Source of the DNA: Hanleya hanleyi
Lineage: Eukaryota; Mollusca; Polyplacophora; Lepidopleurida; Hanleyidae
Assembly (NCBI GenBank): GCA_036873755.1
Contig: JAVTVY010037334.1
Span: forward strand, 62,001-126,000
DNA: 64,000 bases
Reading direction: 5' to 3'
In this document: one piece after another, positions 10,196 through 21,400 of the stretch
Layout: each line of letters begins with the position of its first letter
Numbering within the stretch: the first letter of the stretch is position 1
Notes under the pieces: model-generated
The model's database searches: none
Told to the model about the DNA's origin: nothing
Seen by the model: only the letters and a program-made list of their open reading frames with translations
Made by a program: the position numbers and the translations under genes

Positions 10196-11033
10196 CGCTT
10201 CAAGAGGATACCACATACGGCCCATATAGTGCATTTCACCCACCCGAGTGCGTATCCGAGCGACTCTGCACTTTCTCTAATACTGATAACGTCACATTTA
10301 CGTGGTACTTGGGACAACCTTCGTCGTATAGTACTGTAGGGAAGCTTCAAGAGCATACCTCATACGTCTATATTCGCTCTAATCATCCATCCGTACACCT
10401 TCCACATACGTATACACTCTTCAAAGTCCGAGTATGTATTGGTTGCACTGACAAACGGCTTTGACAAACGAACGCCGGAGGTCTTCAGACTCGAGCACAC
10501 CATTTATTCATCTCTGTTATGATCCTTATTGTGTAACACTCACATCCACATGCCCACCCCTGTGGTTCGAAGCAGTTCAAACAGGTCAAAACCAGTTGCA
10601 TTGTGTATGTGTTTGGTCCTGTCGTCTCTATTCCTATGACACAAGTTGTCTCCCCTGAAGTTACCCCAAAAGCTTCACTATGAACCCAATCATGCCGTAT
10701 TCACAATCCACACCGAATCACGCTTTAAATGCCCTTTCTATACTACTTCCAAGTGCGCAAGCTCATAATTACGTCACAGATATCACGGTCCGCACATTAC
10801 ATGTATATATGTCAATATGACACTCATCCACACCACACTTTGACCAAGTATACCCCACATATCGCCAAAAACTGTCATACATGCCTCCATACCGAGTGGC
10901 ATACGCACAATGACGTCATAGTTCAACATCACTATGATCAGGCCCACCCCAAGGTCCACATGCCATCATCCGCCCCTTTGGGTTAGTGTATACGGGCATA
11001 TAGTTAGGCATACACACCATATTTGGGCTAAGT

Positions 11034-11363
11034 TTGGACCATAAAGAGACAGAAAAGCTCCGGTATTTCTATTCCAGTGTCAACAACCAGGTGTATACCC
11101 AGACCTTCGCCGTTACGAACCACACGTCGCTAGAAACGATGCTGGAACAACGGGACACATTGAATCCCTTAGAATGGGCTCGTCAACAACGCCCCAACAC
11201 CAAATGGACGGTGGAGATGGTAACCAATGTAACGTTTTTGTGGCCAAGCAGATCGTTCTCCCAATTGACTGAATGTAGTCAACCACGACATGCACAGATG
11301 AATACCGTAATATGTCGTATGCACTCTATATGTCTACGTGCTTACATGAGACGTACGAAGTAG
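11034..11363 (+). pseudogene. Duplicated element gene fragment, copy 2
   Basis: Open for 109 codons with no early ATG. It contains TNHTSLETMLEQRDTLNPLE and PNTKWTVEMVTNVTFLW, related to the frame at 8848-8958. It is embedded in the satellite region. Likely a relic of an unidentified structural or accessory gene. Confidence 0.4.
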
Positions 11364-13117
11364 GGTAAGCATTAGGACTCCAATCCGAACTGAACTCTTG
11401 GAAATCCCCATCCCCAGTTCAAATCCTGCCTACATTAAGATGGGCACTGCCTAAGTCAGAATAACCAGTGATTTTCATCAAAAGTCACCAGAAATTTTCA
11501 TCTAACGTAGGTCAGCTCAGAACTTGATGGTAACAGTCTCCTAATGCACCTTCATGCCAAACGTCACGGTTCTAATGTCAACGGTTCTCCTTATTTTGCC
11601 GACGAAAGGATTCGGATGGACTGACTCATTACCGGACAATTTGCAAATGAGAGCCTACTTCGTAGGAATAATTAAAGTCAGCTTTGTAAACACCTAATCC
11701 TTGAAATGAAATACATGTCTTTTACGTTTCTTTTATTAGTCTGTGAATAAACACCATCATAAACATACCCAAGGCGACTCCCCAGTGCGGATAATACACT
11801 ATATGAACATTATTGAACCTGTTAATGGTGTGAGTTTCAAGGCGTCATCCAACAGGGCGCATTTGGAGGAAGGGTTTCTCATCTCTCGACAAAACACGTC
11901 CCTGTTCACTCGAAAATGCCCTTTCTCTGCTACTCGAGTGCGCATGGGCACTGTGATGTCACTTTCGTTAGAATCCATCCCAGTTTGACTCTACCCCACG
12001 AGAGCTCCTCTCCCTACACGGCCCATGCATTTGGACCACGGATGGTCCACCTATAGCCCCAGAACTCCAACAACAGGCGTCTCTAGCGACTGCGCATGCG
12101 CACAATGCCGTCAACGGACGCGACATAACGGCCTTGATAACATCCCAGTAATATTATTTTACAGGACCTTCAATACAACACATTGCACGGCTCATTTGAA
12201 CCAAGAAGGGCCTCTCTCACCCAAACACACCCATGCGTACCACAACATTCCCTTTCTCTACTGTTACACGAGTGCACATGTGCACCATGATGTCATTTGC
12301 AATAAAAAAAACCCAGCCGCACTCTACCCAACGAGAACTCTCCGCACTACACGGTCCATTCTGAACACGGAGGACTCATCTATGATGCAAACACCATCCC
12401 GCGTACCCCCAAAATTCCATCTGCCTCTCCTATTCCACGGCTACGCATGCGCAGAACGATATGACCGGACAAAATCACCAACCCAGTCTGACACCACGAG
12501 CGCTTTAATACGACATCCTATACCCCTATATTGTCCAAACAGACACTTAGGTGCTACCCCAAAATACCATATTTTTCTACTACTCCTCGGCTGAGCATGC
12601 GAACCGTGACGTCACTTTCTATGAAAAGCACGAAAAAAGCCATCACGTCAGTCTGACTCTTTCCCCACGAGCTCTTCAGTATGAGACTCCGTTCGACCAA
12701 TTATGGACCACGGGTGGCTCGCCTATACCCCAAAACAACCTTCCCAGGCCTTTCTATCGAGTGCCCATAGGCACCATGAATTTACTGTCGGAAGTCAACC
12801 CACGGCTCCGAGATGCCCCCAATCGTAGTCTATCGTGTCAACCAAATCGAACAAATACCTACCCTCTATATTTTGCTTCACAACTACCCAAATACTCCCA
12901 CCCAAAACTGTTCTTTTTTCACTATTTTCCGACTGCACACTTACAGATTTACGTGACGTTACATAAAAACCACCCCATCCTGACTCTACACCATGAGCGC
13001 TTCAATATGATATCCTGTGTGGCCCATTTGGACCACGGAATGCTCATGCAGACCCCACCATCCATCCCGGGATTTCCTGTAGAGTGCGCATGCGCACTAT
13101 AATTTTTCCTGCTAAAG

Positions 13118-16100
13118 TTAACCCACGTCCCCGAGACATAGTCTACAAGTCAAATACCCACGCCCTATAGTTTGCTCCAGAAGACAAAAATACCATTCTC
13201 CCGGATTTTGGCGACATATCCAGCTGTTTTCGAGTTCGAGGATTGCAAGCACCCGCGATCTCACAATGCACTTTTCATGCTGACGTAATGGAGGTTCACC
13301 ACTTGCCAGTATGCTGACATAGTGCTGGAGATAGTGTCGGGGACCAGATACTAGAATGGCGAGAACTCCGATTTGTCCCGACATGCAATGATATACATAG
13401 GTCAGTTAACATTGAGGTGACTGAGGAGTATGGAAGGTAGGATTGCCTCCAGCAAAACCAGAAGTTACCTCACGAATAAGGTCATCGGTCACCGGAGATT
13501 ATTGCGAAAAGAAAGCGAGGGCAAATCGAGGACAGTTGACTTGTTGGGTCAACTGTCCTCGATTTGCCCTTTTACTACTACTGATGATAGAAGTGTCTGC
13601 AAGAAGATAGAATTGATCAAATCTTAGGCCCTCAAAGTTGTCATTGATTAGATATGCTGGAAAAAAATAAAGAAACAACTATGTATATACACCAATAGTA
13701 TAATTGGTAATAGGCACATTCGGTATATGCGACATCGTGTTTAAAACTTATTTTTTTATTTTCCCAGAATATATCAGCAGTCTGCACGTGACTCCGGGTC
13801 AAATGTTCGATTTAGGATGTAGACATACGCACCAGAAAACTTTCTCCATGTATGTGCAAAATCAACAGCGTAAAATTTTCAGTTACAAGGACATTTTCAG
13901 GGTTTTTTTTATAAGAATTTCCTCGTGAATAGAGGGACATTTCACGGAAAATTATATCCGCTTTATTAACAAATAGTACTTTGGCTTCCAGAATGCCAAG
14001 CCTGTAACTTCCATTGCAAAATCGCTTGAGGAACCAGACTGCATGGAGGCAGATTCTAAACTGTGTCTATCGAAACCCCTGTCACAAACAATAGTACATG
14101 GTTGGACATAAGGCCCTCGCAGACAGATGTTTTACTGTTGTAATTACATATAGACTAGGAAAATAAACAGTAAAACAATATGTATATATAGGCCTATAAT
14201 ATAATGACCGAGAGGGGCCATCGAACATCGCCCTTGCAACATTTTGGGCGATATTGCGATATTTCTATAACCTGTTATACTCAGATATTATTATTGATGT
14301 ATTCCCCTCCCCAATTCAGTAATAATGATACCGGTGTGGTGGATCAACGTCCTGGTGATTGGTGTCCCTTTTCATATTCTTTTCTATTGCAACCAAGAAC
14401 GGACATTGTCCCCGATGTGGAGAAAAGTGTCCTTCCTGGTTAAAAGATAGGGGCCGGACACTCTTGGCCGTCGGACATTCTTAGCCTCCACACCGGTACT
14501 ACTTAGTTTAGTTTTATTTCTTTATATTTCTAGATTATATACCCGGTAAGGCCTAACTAATAATTCATCGGTCTGGCTTTAGTTTGGACCTAAACTCTAT
14601 AAGTTGGACGGTCTGTCTGAACATCGTGCTTTGGTTTTATTTTTGTTCTATCCGTTTTTATCTTTTTTTATAATTAATTTAAACTTATTTTGATGTGATA
14701 AGATACTACATGATCGTACCGTATGCACCTCAGTAAAGGCCTAAATCCTTTCAGACGCAGTCGCTGATCTATTTGTCCACATGTGTTCCAAGAAGAATAA
14801 CTGTGTTAAAAACCTTTGTTTTTCTCCATGATTCAACAATACTTCGATCACCTGTCCCATGTATCCCAAGAAACAATAATATATAGACCTGAATAAATCT
14901 GCTCGGCATGTCTCAACTCTACTCCAGTTAGTAATCAATATAGCGGTTGGTCATTTTTACTGGCGTGTCCAAACTGGTGATCATGAACAATAAAAGATCT
15001 GTCAGACACCAGACTGTCAAATTCGAACTTCTTGGTGTTATTCTCACTTAACTGGCACTGATTGATTTAATGTTTATTTGTCAAAATAATCACACAACAA
15101 ATTAAATTTTCATTTAAAGTTTATTCCGCCTGCAAGATAGCGATTCCGGTTTGTTTATAAAGATTTGACACTAATTTGACCCGGACTCTAAGACACTGCA
15201 AACTCAATTTTATAATTCACTGGCTAAGTTCACACAAGCAAGAAAATCGTACACACGACTAATGTTGTTTTTAATTATGAAATGGGCCCTATATTTCAAT
15301 TCGTGCAATTTTGCGGATAAAAAATAATAATGACGAGCAAAAGTCATAAGTATCAATGGGAAATATTGTCAAATATCGGGGTGGCATTTCAATGGCCAAT
15401 TCGGATATTTTGTTTAATGATTATATATATATATATATTATTAGCTTTGTATGTATGCTGATAAAACAGTATTCTTCTAGTATAATCAAGGATAGAGAAT
15501 CCATGGCGAACATGATCTAATACATCTCTTCTGTCGACTAAACATGGCCATATGCCTACTACTGCGTAATGTTAGATTACTGGTCTAGTATAACCATACA
15601 AATCTTCTGCATTTGTATCTATGTCTTGAAATGTAACTGTAGAGATTTTCAAGGTATACTTGTGTCTTATATGTTTGTATTGTATTGCTTTTAGCCCTCG
15701 GGCATAAATATGCAAATAAATTATCATATTAGATCTAATGTAAAACAGAAGTTCAGTCACATACACGGTATAATCTATGAACAGACAGTGTTAATTAATA
15801 TACCGGTAACAAAATTAAATGTCAGTAGGTTTTTAGCGTGTTGCCCTACATTCAGATATCCCATGCTATAATAATGTTATGTATATTAAATTGAAGCCAG
15901 AACTGAAAATGGTATATTTAATTTCTATATGTTTCCCTGTTTTCATGTTTCAAACTGTTTCAGCTATAGTGTGGATGGAATTTTTTTTCTTCTTTTTTTT
16001 TCTTAATTTTTTTTTATGCCTACTGGTTTGTTGACATGGATGATCTGTAAGTGAAAATAATATGTCCCGATACATCACAAGAAAGCGAAGCTGGAAGCGT

Positions 16101-16510
16101 CTGGGGTCCAAGCTTGTTCGGTATCCACTGGTGATTATCAGTGTCATAGACAAACAAGAAGATAATTAGAAATAAAAGAATGTGTGTCAGAAACACCCGA
16201 CAATCGGGACTCCCCGCTGTTCGTTTCTGTTATTCAGTCAAGATTTCCACTGGTGCCGTTTATCGTCATCCGGGACTTGTTGGTGACAGGTCACGTGATA
16301 TATACTGTTGTTGTGGAGAAGTCGCCATATACAAGATATCGGAATGTGGACAGGTCTAGAAATTTGACAGGCATTCAGCATGGAAACGGCAGTGTAAGGT
16401 ATAACAGTGACGGTATGCGTAAACCATGATAACAGTACATTCACTATCGACTGGTTAAAACCCCATCCATGTCAAAACATTTCTGTAGCAACGTAGTTTC
16501 TGTCCGACAT
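13118..16510. other. Intergenic DNA between the viral/satellite region and TOGARAM1
   Basis: AT-rich, with no coding frame I trust. It holds a perfect hairpin (13519-13569), a (TA)n run at 15424-15440 and poly-T tracts near 15980-16015. The last few hundred bases must contain the TOGARAM1 promoter and 5' leader. I see no convincing TATA box close to the ATG, which fits the dispersed starts common for ciliary housekeeping genes. Confidence 0.5.
13519..13569. repeat. Perfect 22-bp hairpin
   Basis: GGGCAAATCGAGGACAGTTG plus AC (13519-13540), a 7-nt loop (TTGTTGG), then the exact reverse complement (13548-13569). Such a perfect stem in neutral DNA suggests recent origin or a mobile-element end. 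It lies in a chance frame (13430-13627). Confidence 0.85.
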
Positions 16511-16515
16511 TGTGA

Positions 16516-18453
16516 ATGGCTGGGAAAGTGCAACTTGCCAAATTTGGCCACCAGTACAACAACAACAACACTAAGTATGACATAAATGATGCTCCTTACA
16601 TAGAGCACAGCCCTCCGTCCACAGGCTGGAATATGGAAGAAGATGTAGTGCTCGATCAACTCAGCGATCAGAGCTTCAAAAAGAGAGCAGAAATTCTAGA
16701 ATATTTAATAATTAGTGCTCGTAGGAATGGAGGACGTCTGCCGTATTCTGATGTTTTCTCGATCTACCAAGGTCTGGATCTTGCGCTCGCCGATTCCAAC
16801 TGGGACGTAAGACTGAAATGTATTCAACTGATAAATGAAACTGTTCCGCAGTTGGGAGATGACCTCGACTCGTGCATGTCACTGGTATTGTCGAGGCTCA
16901 TTCCAAATTTGGGTGACAGTAAGATCACGATTAGGAAAGCTGTCATCCAGACTCTACATGTGTACATGAAATACACCAGAAACATTCAAGCTTTGCTACG
17001 TGCTATTGTCAAAAGCGGTTTAGACAGCGATGATTCCAGAGTTCGGAAGGAAGCCATGGTGTCTTTGCCCATGTTGTTCACACCCGAGTTTGCAAATGAG
17101 AATTTCTTTGACGTCACTATGTCGTTGGCGAAGAAACTATTGGATACTTCTGTTGAAGACAACCTGCGGGAAACGGCTCTCTTCACTATGGAAAAAATCC
17201 GGAACTTTGTTGGAGACCGAAGCTTCAATAGTTACCTACAGAAGTTGTCACCTCCCCTTCGACATTACTATATGCAACTCGCCAACCGGACTGATGAAAA
17301 TGGGTTCAGTAATCAAAGTAGCACAAAAGCATCAGGCTCACCAATTCTGTCAGCCAGATCTCACGCACCATTACCTTCTAGAAGACAGATAAGCACAGAC
17401 TCTGAGGACTCGTACGAATTTGGCATCATCCCTAGTCATATAATGCATCAAATTTATGACCAAGAGAATTTTAAGTCGAGAGCATTGGCTGTCGAAGAAA
17501 TGAAGAACATTGTGGGTGATTTGTTTCGCCTGGACTTACTGAAACCACACATGCTATCTTTTATCAGTTTTATCAGTAACCTGTTGGATGATGCGAACTT
17601 TAAAATTACGACGGTGGCATTGGAAATCTTGGATTTGCTTGCAGAGAAGTTGGGTCAGGACGTGAGGCAATATCTGAAGCCCCTGACTTCAGCTTTGACA
17701 AAACGAATGAGTGACAACAAGATCGTAGTACGCCAAGCAATTATGCGAGTTTCAATGCAACTGATGCAGAGTTATTCCCCCAAACCAGTTTTATCTGTGA
17801 TATGTGAAAACTTGACGCATAGAAACTCTAAAGTTCGTCAGGAGACTATCAATATCATTATAGCCTCGCTGTTAAAATTCCCCAGTAATGACTTCGACTT
17901 ACCTAGACTATGCCAAAACGTTGGTCCGTCCCTTTTGGACCCCAAAAGACAGGTACGACAAGCTGCTCTCGAGTGCTTTGCAGTTCTTGCTCAAGCTATG
18001 GGTACAGGTAAACTGGCACCTCTTGTTCAAGTGGTTGACCAGGTAGAACTCAACAGTATTGAAGGAGAAGGTGTCATGGCGGCAGTGCAAGCAAGGCTCG
18101 CCAGACGTCAGTTACCAAAAGTTACCGTAGACGGACTAATAGAATCTGCCACCCCAATTAACACGGGATCGCAGCGAGGGGGTATGCTACAGGGGGCGGA
18201 CATAGACTGGATTCTGGCAGCAGCCAGCGGTGGTACTGGTTCGGCTCGTACCTCACGTTCAGAAATGGTAGAACTAGAGTCGGTCTCATCGCGAACGTCC
18301 TCAGCCGTGTCCCGAGAAGGGTCTGCGAGACCTATCCCCGCCCCACGGAGGTTTATGAGTGCTGGAAGAGGGAGGAATAAGTTGCCTTGGGAGGAAGAGA
18401 AAGACGAGAGGACGAAGCAATACGACTCCATGCCTGGCACTGCTCCTGCTCAG
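16516..18453 (+). CDS. TOGARAM1: TOGARAM1 exon 1: TOG1 and TOG2
   Basis: Encodes 646 residues in phase 0. An in-frame TGA directly precedes the ATG at 16516, so this is the start. TOG1 covers about residues 43-255 as HEAT-like helical pairs (for example DSNWDVRLKCIQLINE and DSRVRKEAMVSL). TOG2 covers about 302-535, opening with EFGIIPSHIM and closing with GVMAAVQARLARRQLP. A Ser-rich stretch (270-300) separates the two domains. The tail contains ADIDWIL and GRGRNKLPWEEE, both typical of the family just after TOG2. The donor is CAG|gtatac. Reading through the donor would add only 29 residues before a stop at 18541, so a retained intron would give a short TOG1-TOG2 form. Confidence 0.96.
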
Positions 18454-21400
18454 GTATACATCACAGTTCAGTTTTTTCTTTCATTTCATGCACTGAATCA
18501 TACACATTTAAAGGTTATACCAAATGACTCTACTTTGCATTAAAACATAGCCAGTAGTGTTCCAAACAACAAATTAGTATTTTTTTCTTCAATAATGTCG
18601 TTGAAGTGGGTTTTAGGACACGAATAGGACACATGTGAGGGAAAACGTATTGGAGCCGTGACCTCTGGTGCATGACGTCACAACCATGAACCTGATTACG
18701 ATTGCACTGTAAACATCATAGTCTATGACGTCGGGCGTTGTTACAAAAGATTCACCCAACTGGGAGTTCTAGCGTGATGTCGCTGACATTTTGACGTAAC
18801 ACCAGGCATTTGAGCGAAATCGTAATCAGGTTGTGACGTCACAGGTCAAGCGGTCACAACTTTCGCCGTTTTGAAAGGGGCATGAAATTGTCGCACTTTA
18901 CTGCTGCTATTTCCAACCTTGGGCGGTTTGAAAACATACAAAAATGTAAAACAAGTCTATATAATCACCTCTACAACAATTTAGCACAAAAAAGTAGCAG
19001 ATTTTGAGACCATTTTGTATAACCTTTAACTTGTCAAAGCTCCTGCAACAAGTAACATTTCTCTATAAACCGCTGTGATACTTCTCTGAAACAGTATTTT
19101 GATCTCTGATTCGATATGTAGCAATTCCAGTTGGAAAAATACGTCTTTGCCATAATACCATTGTGGTAACATATATGTAGCTGGACCATCAATTGATCTA
19201 GTTTCTGGGTCACTGGGCCAAATTTGGTCACATGTACCAAGTGTCACTGCGGTAAAGCAAGTCAAACTCAAATTGTCACCAATCACTGTCGCCATCAATT
19301 GCTTGTTCCTCAACTAGGATCATATTGACGTACATTGTAATCTCAAGACATAGGGGTTCTCAGTACTTTGTGTGATCACTGTGGTGGAAGTTCAGAAAAT
19401 AAAATCAGGAAAGTATACAACATTCTAATTTTAACCTTACTCCAGAAAACATGGCAAAAGGAAGTCAGTCGTTCTAAGTTTTTTTATACAATTGACTTTC
19501 TAAATACACTGTCCTGAAGGAAATTATGTAATCAGAAGCAGTCGGGATATATACCAACATGCTGTGTTCCAGGAAGGGTAGGAGATGGGAAATAGTACAT
19601 GTACGTGGTGGCAAGATTTGTATGCTTTAACATTGCCGAAAGTTTGTTTTGGTGGAAAAAATTTGTTGCTGAAAAATTCTGAAACTTTAGTATGTTTTGT
19701 GAAATGAATATCATCACCAGATACGTAACAAACATTTGCTTCAACGAAACCGCAACTGACCCAGTTTACCATTTGGAATAAGTAGAAGCTAAAAGGGCTA
19801 AAACTTGTGAAGAATGACCCTTTTTTTTAATTTGGGCTGAAAATGAAGGAAAATTGTTCAATAATAAATTGTAGAACAGCCGAATATTTTTTAACAATAA
19901 TTTTTACTGGAATGCGGTCCCGTGACCCCATGGTCCCTCCCATTTTGCGTTTTATGGCGGGAGAGAACTTTGACTTCAGCCAGACAATCTGTCAGAAATT
20001 AGCGGCCATGTGGCTGGAGGGTCATAGGAATCTGGACAACTCCACCACAGGCTCATTAAATTTTCATGGTAACAAATATATCACTCGATCTATATAAGGA
20101 GTTCATTATGTCCCACTGAATGTACATAATGTACAATTAACACTGGACCTACTTTTCCCTTTTCCAGGTCCTACATGTATGATTTCTGTTTTATTTATGG
20201 CAAGCCGCATGTTGATGGGATCTTTTGTTGAGCTTTTTTGTTCACTGAGCCTGTTTCGTTCATGTGCGACAGAGACCGTCAGATCTATGTGAGATAACTT
20301 TGTGGACTTCATAATGTCAGGCTTCTCTGGAAGTCAGTGTTGTTGTAAAAGGACAGTTTTTCCAGCTCGAATGACATATGACCGACTGTGAGACTGTGAT
20401 CATTGAAGCTGAAATTGCTTTCAGAATTCACATTGAATGGATAGAAATGGTTGATTGTCATGATTGTTGGATGCACCAGAGATGGCTTACTTACATCAGG
20501 CTAGACTACATCTATAGGGAAGCTGCCTCTTTATGGATGTGTTACTTGCTGTTGTGACCTTTGCAAATTGTAGGAGACTGACTTTACTACTGAGTCATGC
20601 TGAATATACAGACAATGACAGAGCCTGCTTCCTTTCTTGTAATCTCCTTTGATGATACTGATACTGAATTAAAAAGATTCTGTTCCTTTGGAAGCTCTGG
20701 AAACCATTACATAAATGTTCATGTACATTTCCACTGTAATTTGTTGGCTGCATCAGGTCGAGTGGCCATAATTAACATGTGGATAAACCTGAACCGCTGA
20801 TCAAAGAAAATGTCAGGTGTGAAGAAATGGTTGATGAAAGTTATAAGGGTACTGGTGACGGTACGTTTTAATTTAATTCTTATATATAATATTACATGTA
20901 TTACGGTTTTACAATTTAACCCTATTTGGCCTGAGCAATTTGGGGTGTATCGCAGCCTGGGAAGGGGGGACTGATTCGGCAAACCCCCTCACCCCCTAAT
21001 GCCTATATTTTCGTTATCCCTAAGTAGACAACATGCAATTAGCTGAAACTTCCATGTACCACCCTATAACCTTGCGCTACCCGGAACTGTAAAAAACACA
21101 AGACGGCCGAGCAGATGACGAAACACTCAGTTGCTTCAAGTCCTACAGGCGAGATGCCATTCTCCCAGACTGCCTTTTTCAGTTGATTTTTCAATTTTTT
21201 TTATTTTTTTTATTTTTTTTTGCAAAAACTGCATGATAAATTAGTAAATAATCATCTAATGTGAAATAAAATAGTTTGGTCCACTTTTATCTGCAGAAAG
21301 CAAAAAAGATGAATTTATGTAAGTTTTCTGGTACCACCACATGGCCTATCCATGAGCCTCTACTTGGGGGGTAATTGAAATGGGCTCAAAATGACCCCAA

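Larger units (their letters stand above)
9560..13110. repeat. Degenerate 160-175 bp satellite with GCGCATGCGC palindromes
   Basis: Recurring blocks are CACGAG-x-GCTC, GGACCACGGATGG-x-CCACC, ACCCCAAAA, CCCTTTCTCTACTACT, then TGCGCATGCGCA (or a decayed form) followed within about 15 bp by TGACGTCA or similar. Palindrome positions are near 11935, 12093, 12270, 12443, 12590, 12757 and 13085, a spacing of 150-180 bp. An alternate sub-block (CAACTACCC-x-AACTCCCAC) appears near 9785 and 12885. Apparent long ORFs here (12025-12594, 12551-13102) follow from stop-poor satellite sequence. The palindrome matches the NRF-1 consensus and TGACGTCA matches CRE, but no function is shown. Confidence 0.75.

Noticed and set aside
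12025..13102. Two long overlapping ORFs (189 and 183 codons)
   Set aside because: They run across several satellite units; the same phrase repeats at unit spacing, and stop-poor satellite sequence explains their length.
13430..13627. 65-codon ORF
   Set aside because: It contains the perfect hairpin in its middle and has no known motif; likely chance.
18454..18543. TOGARAM1 ending at the stop after exon 1
   Set aside because: A strong donor at 18454 and conserved downstream exons show the frame continues by splicing; read-through is at most a minor retained-intron form.
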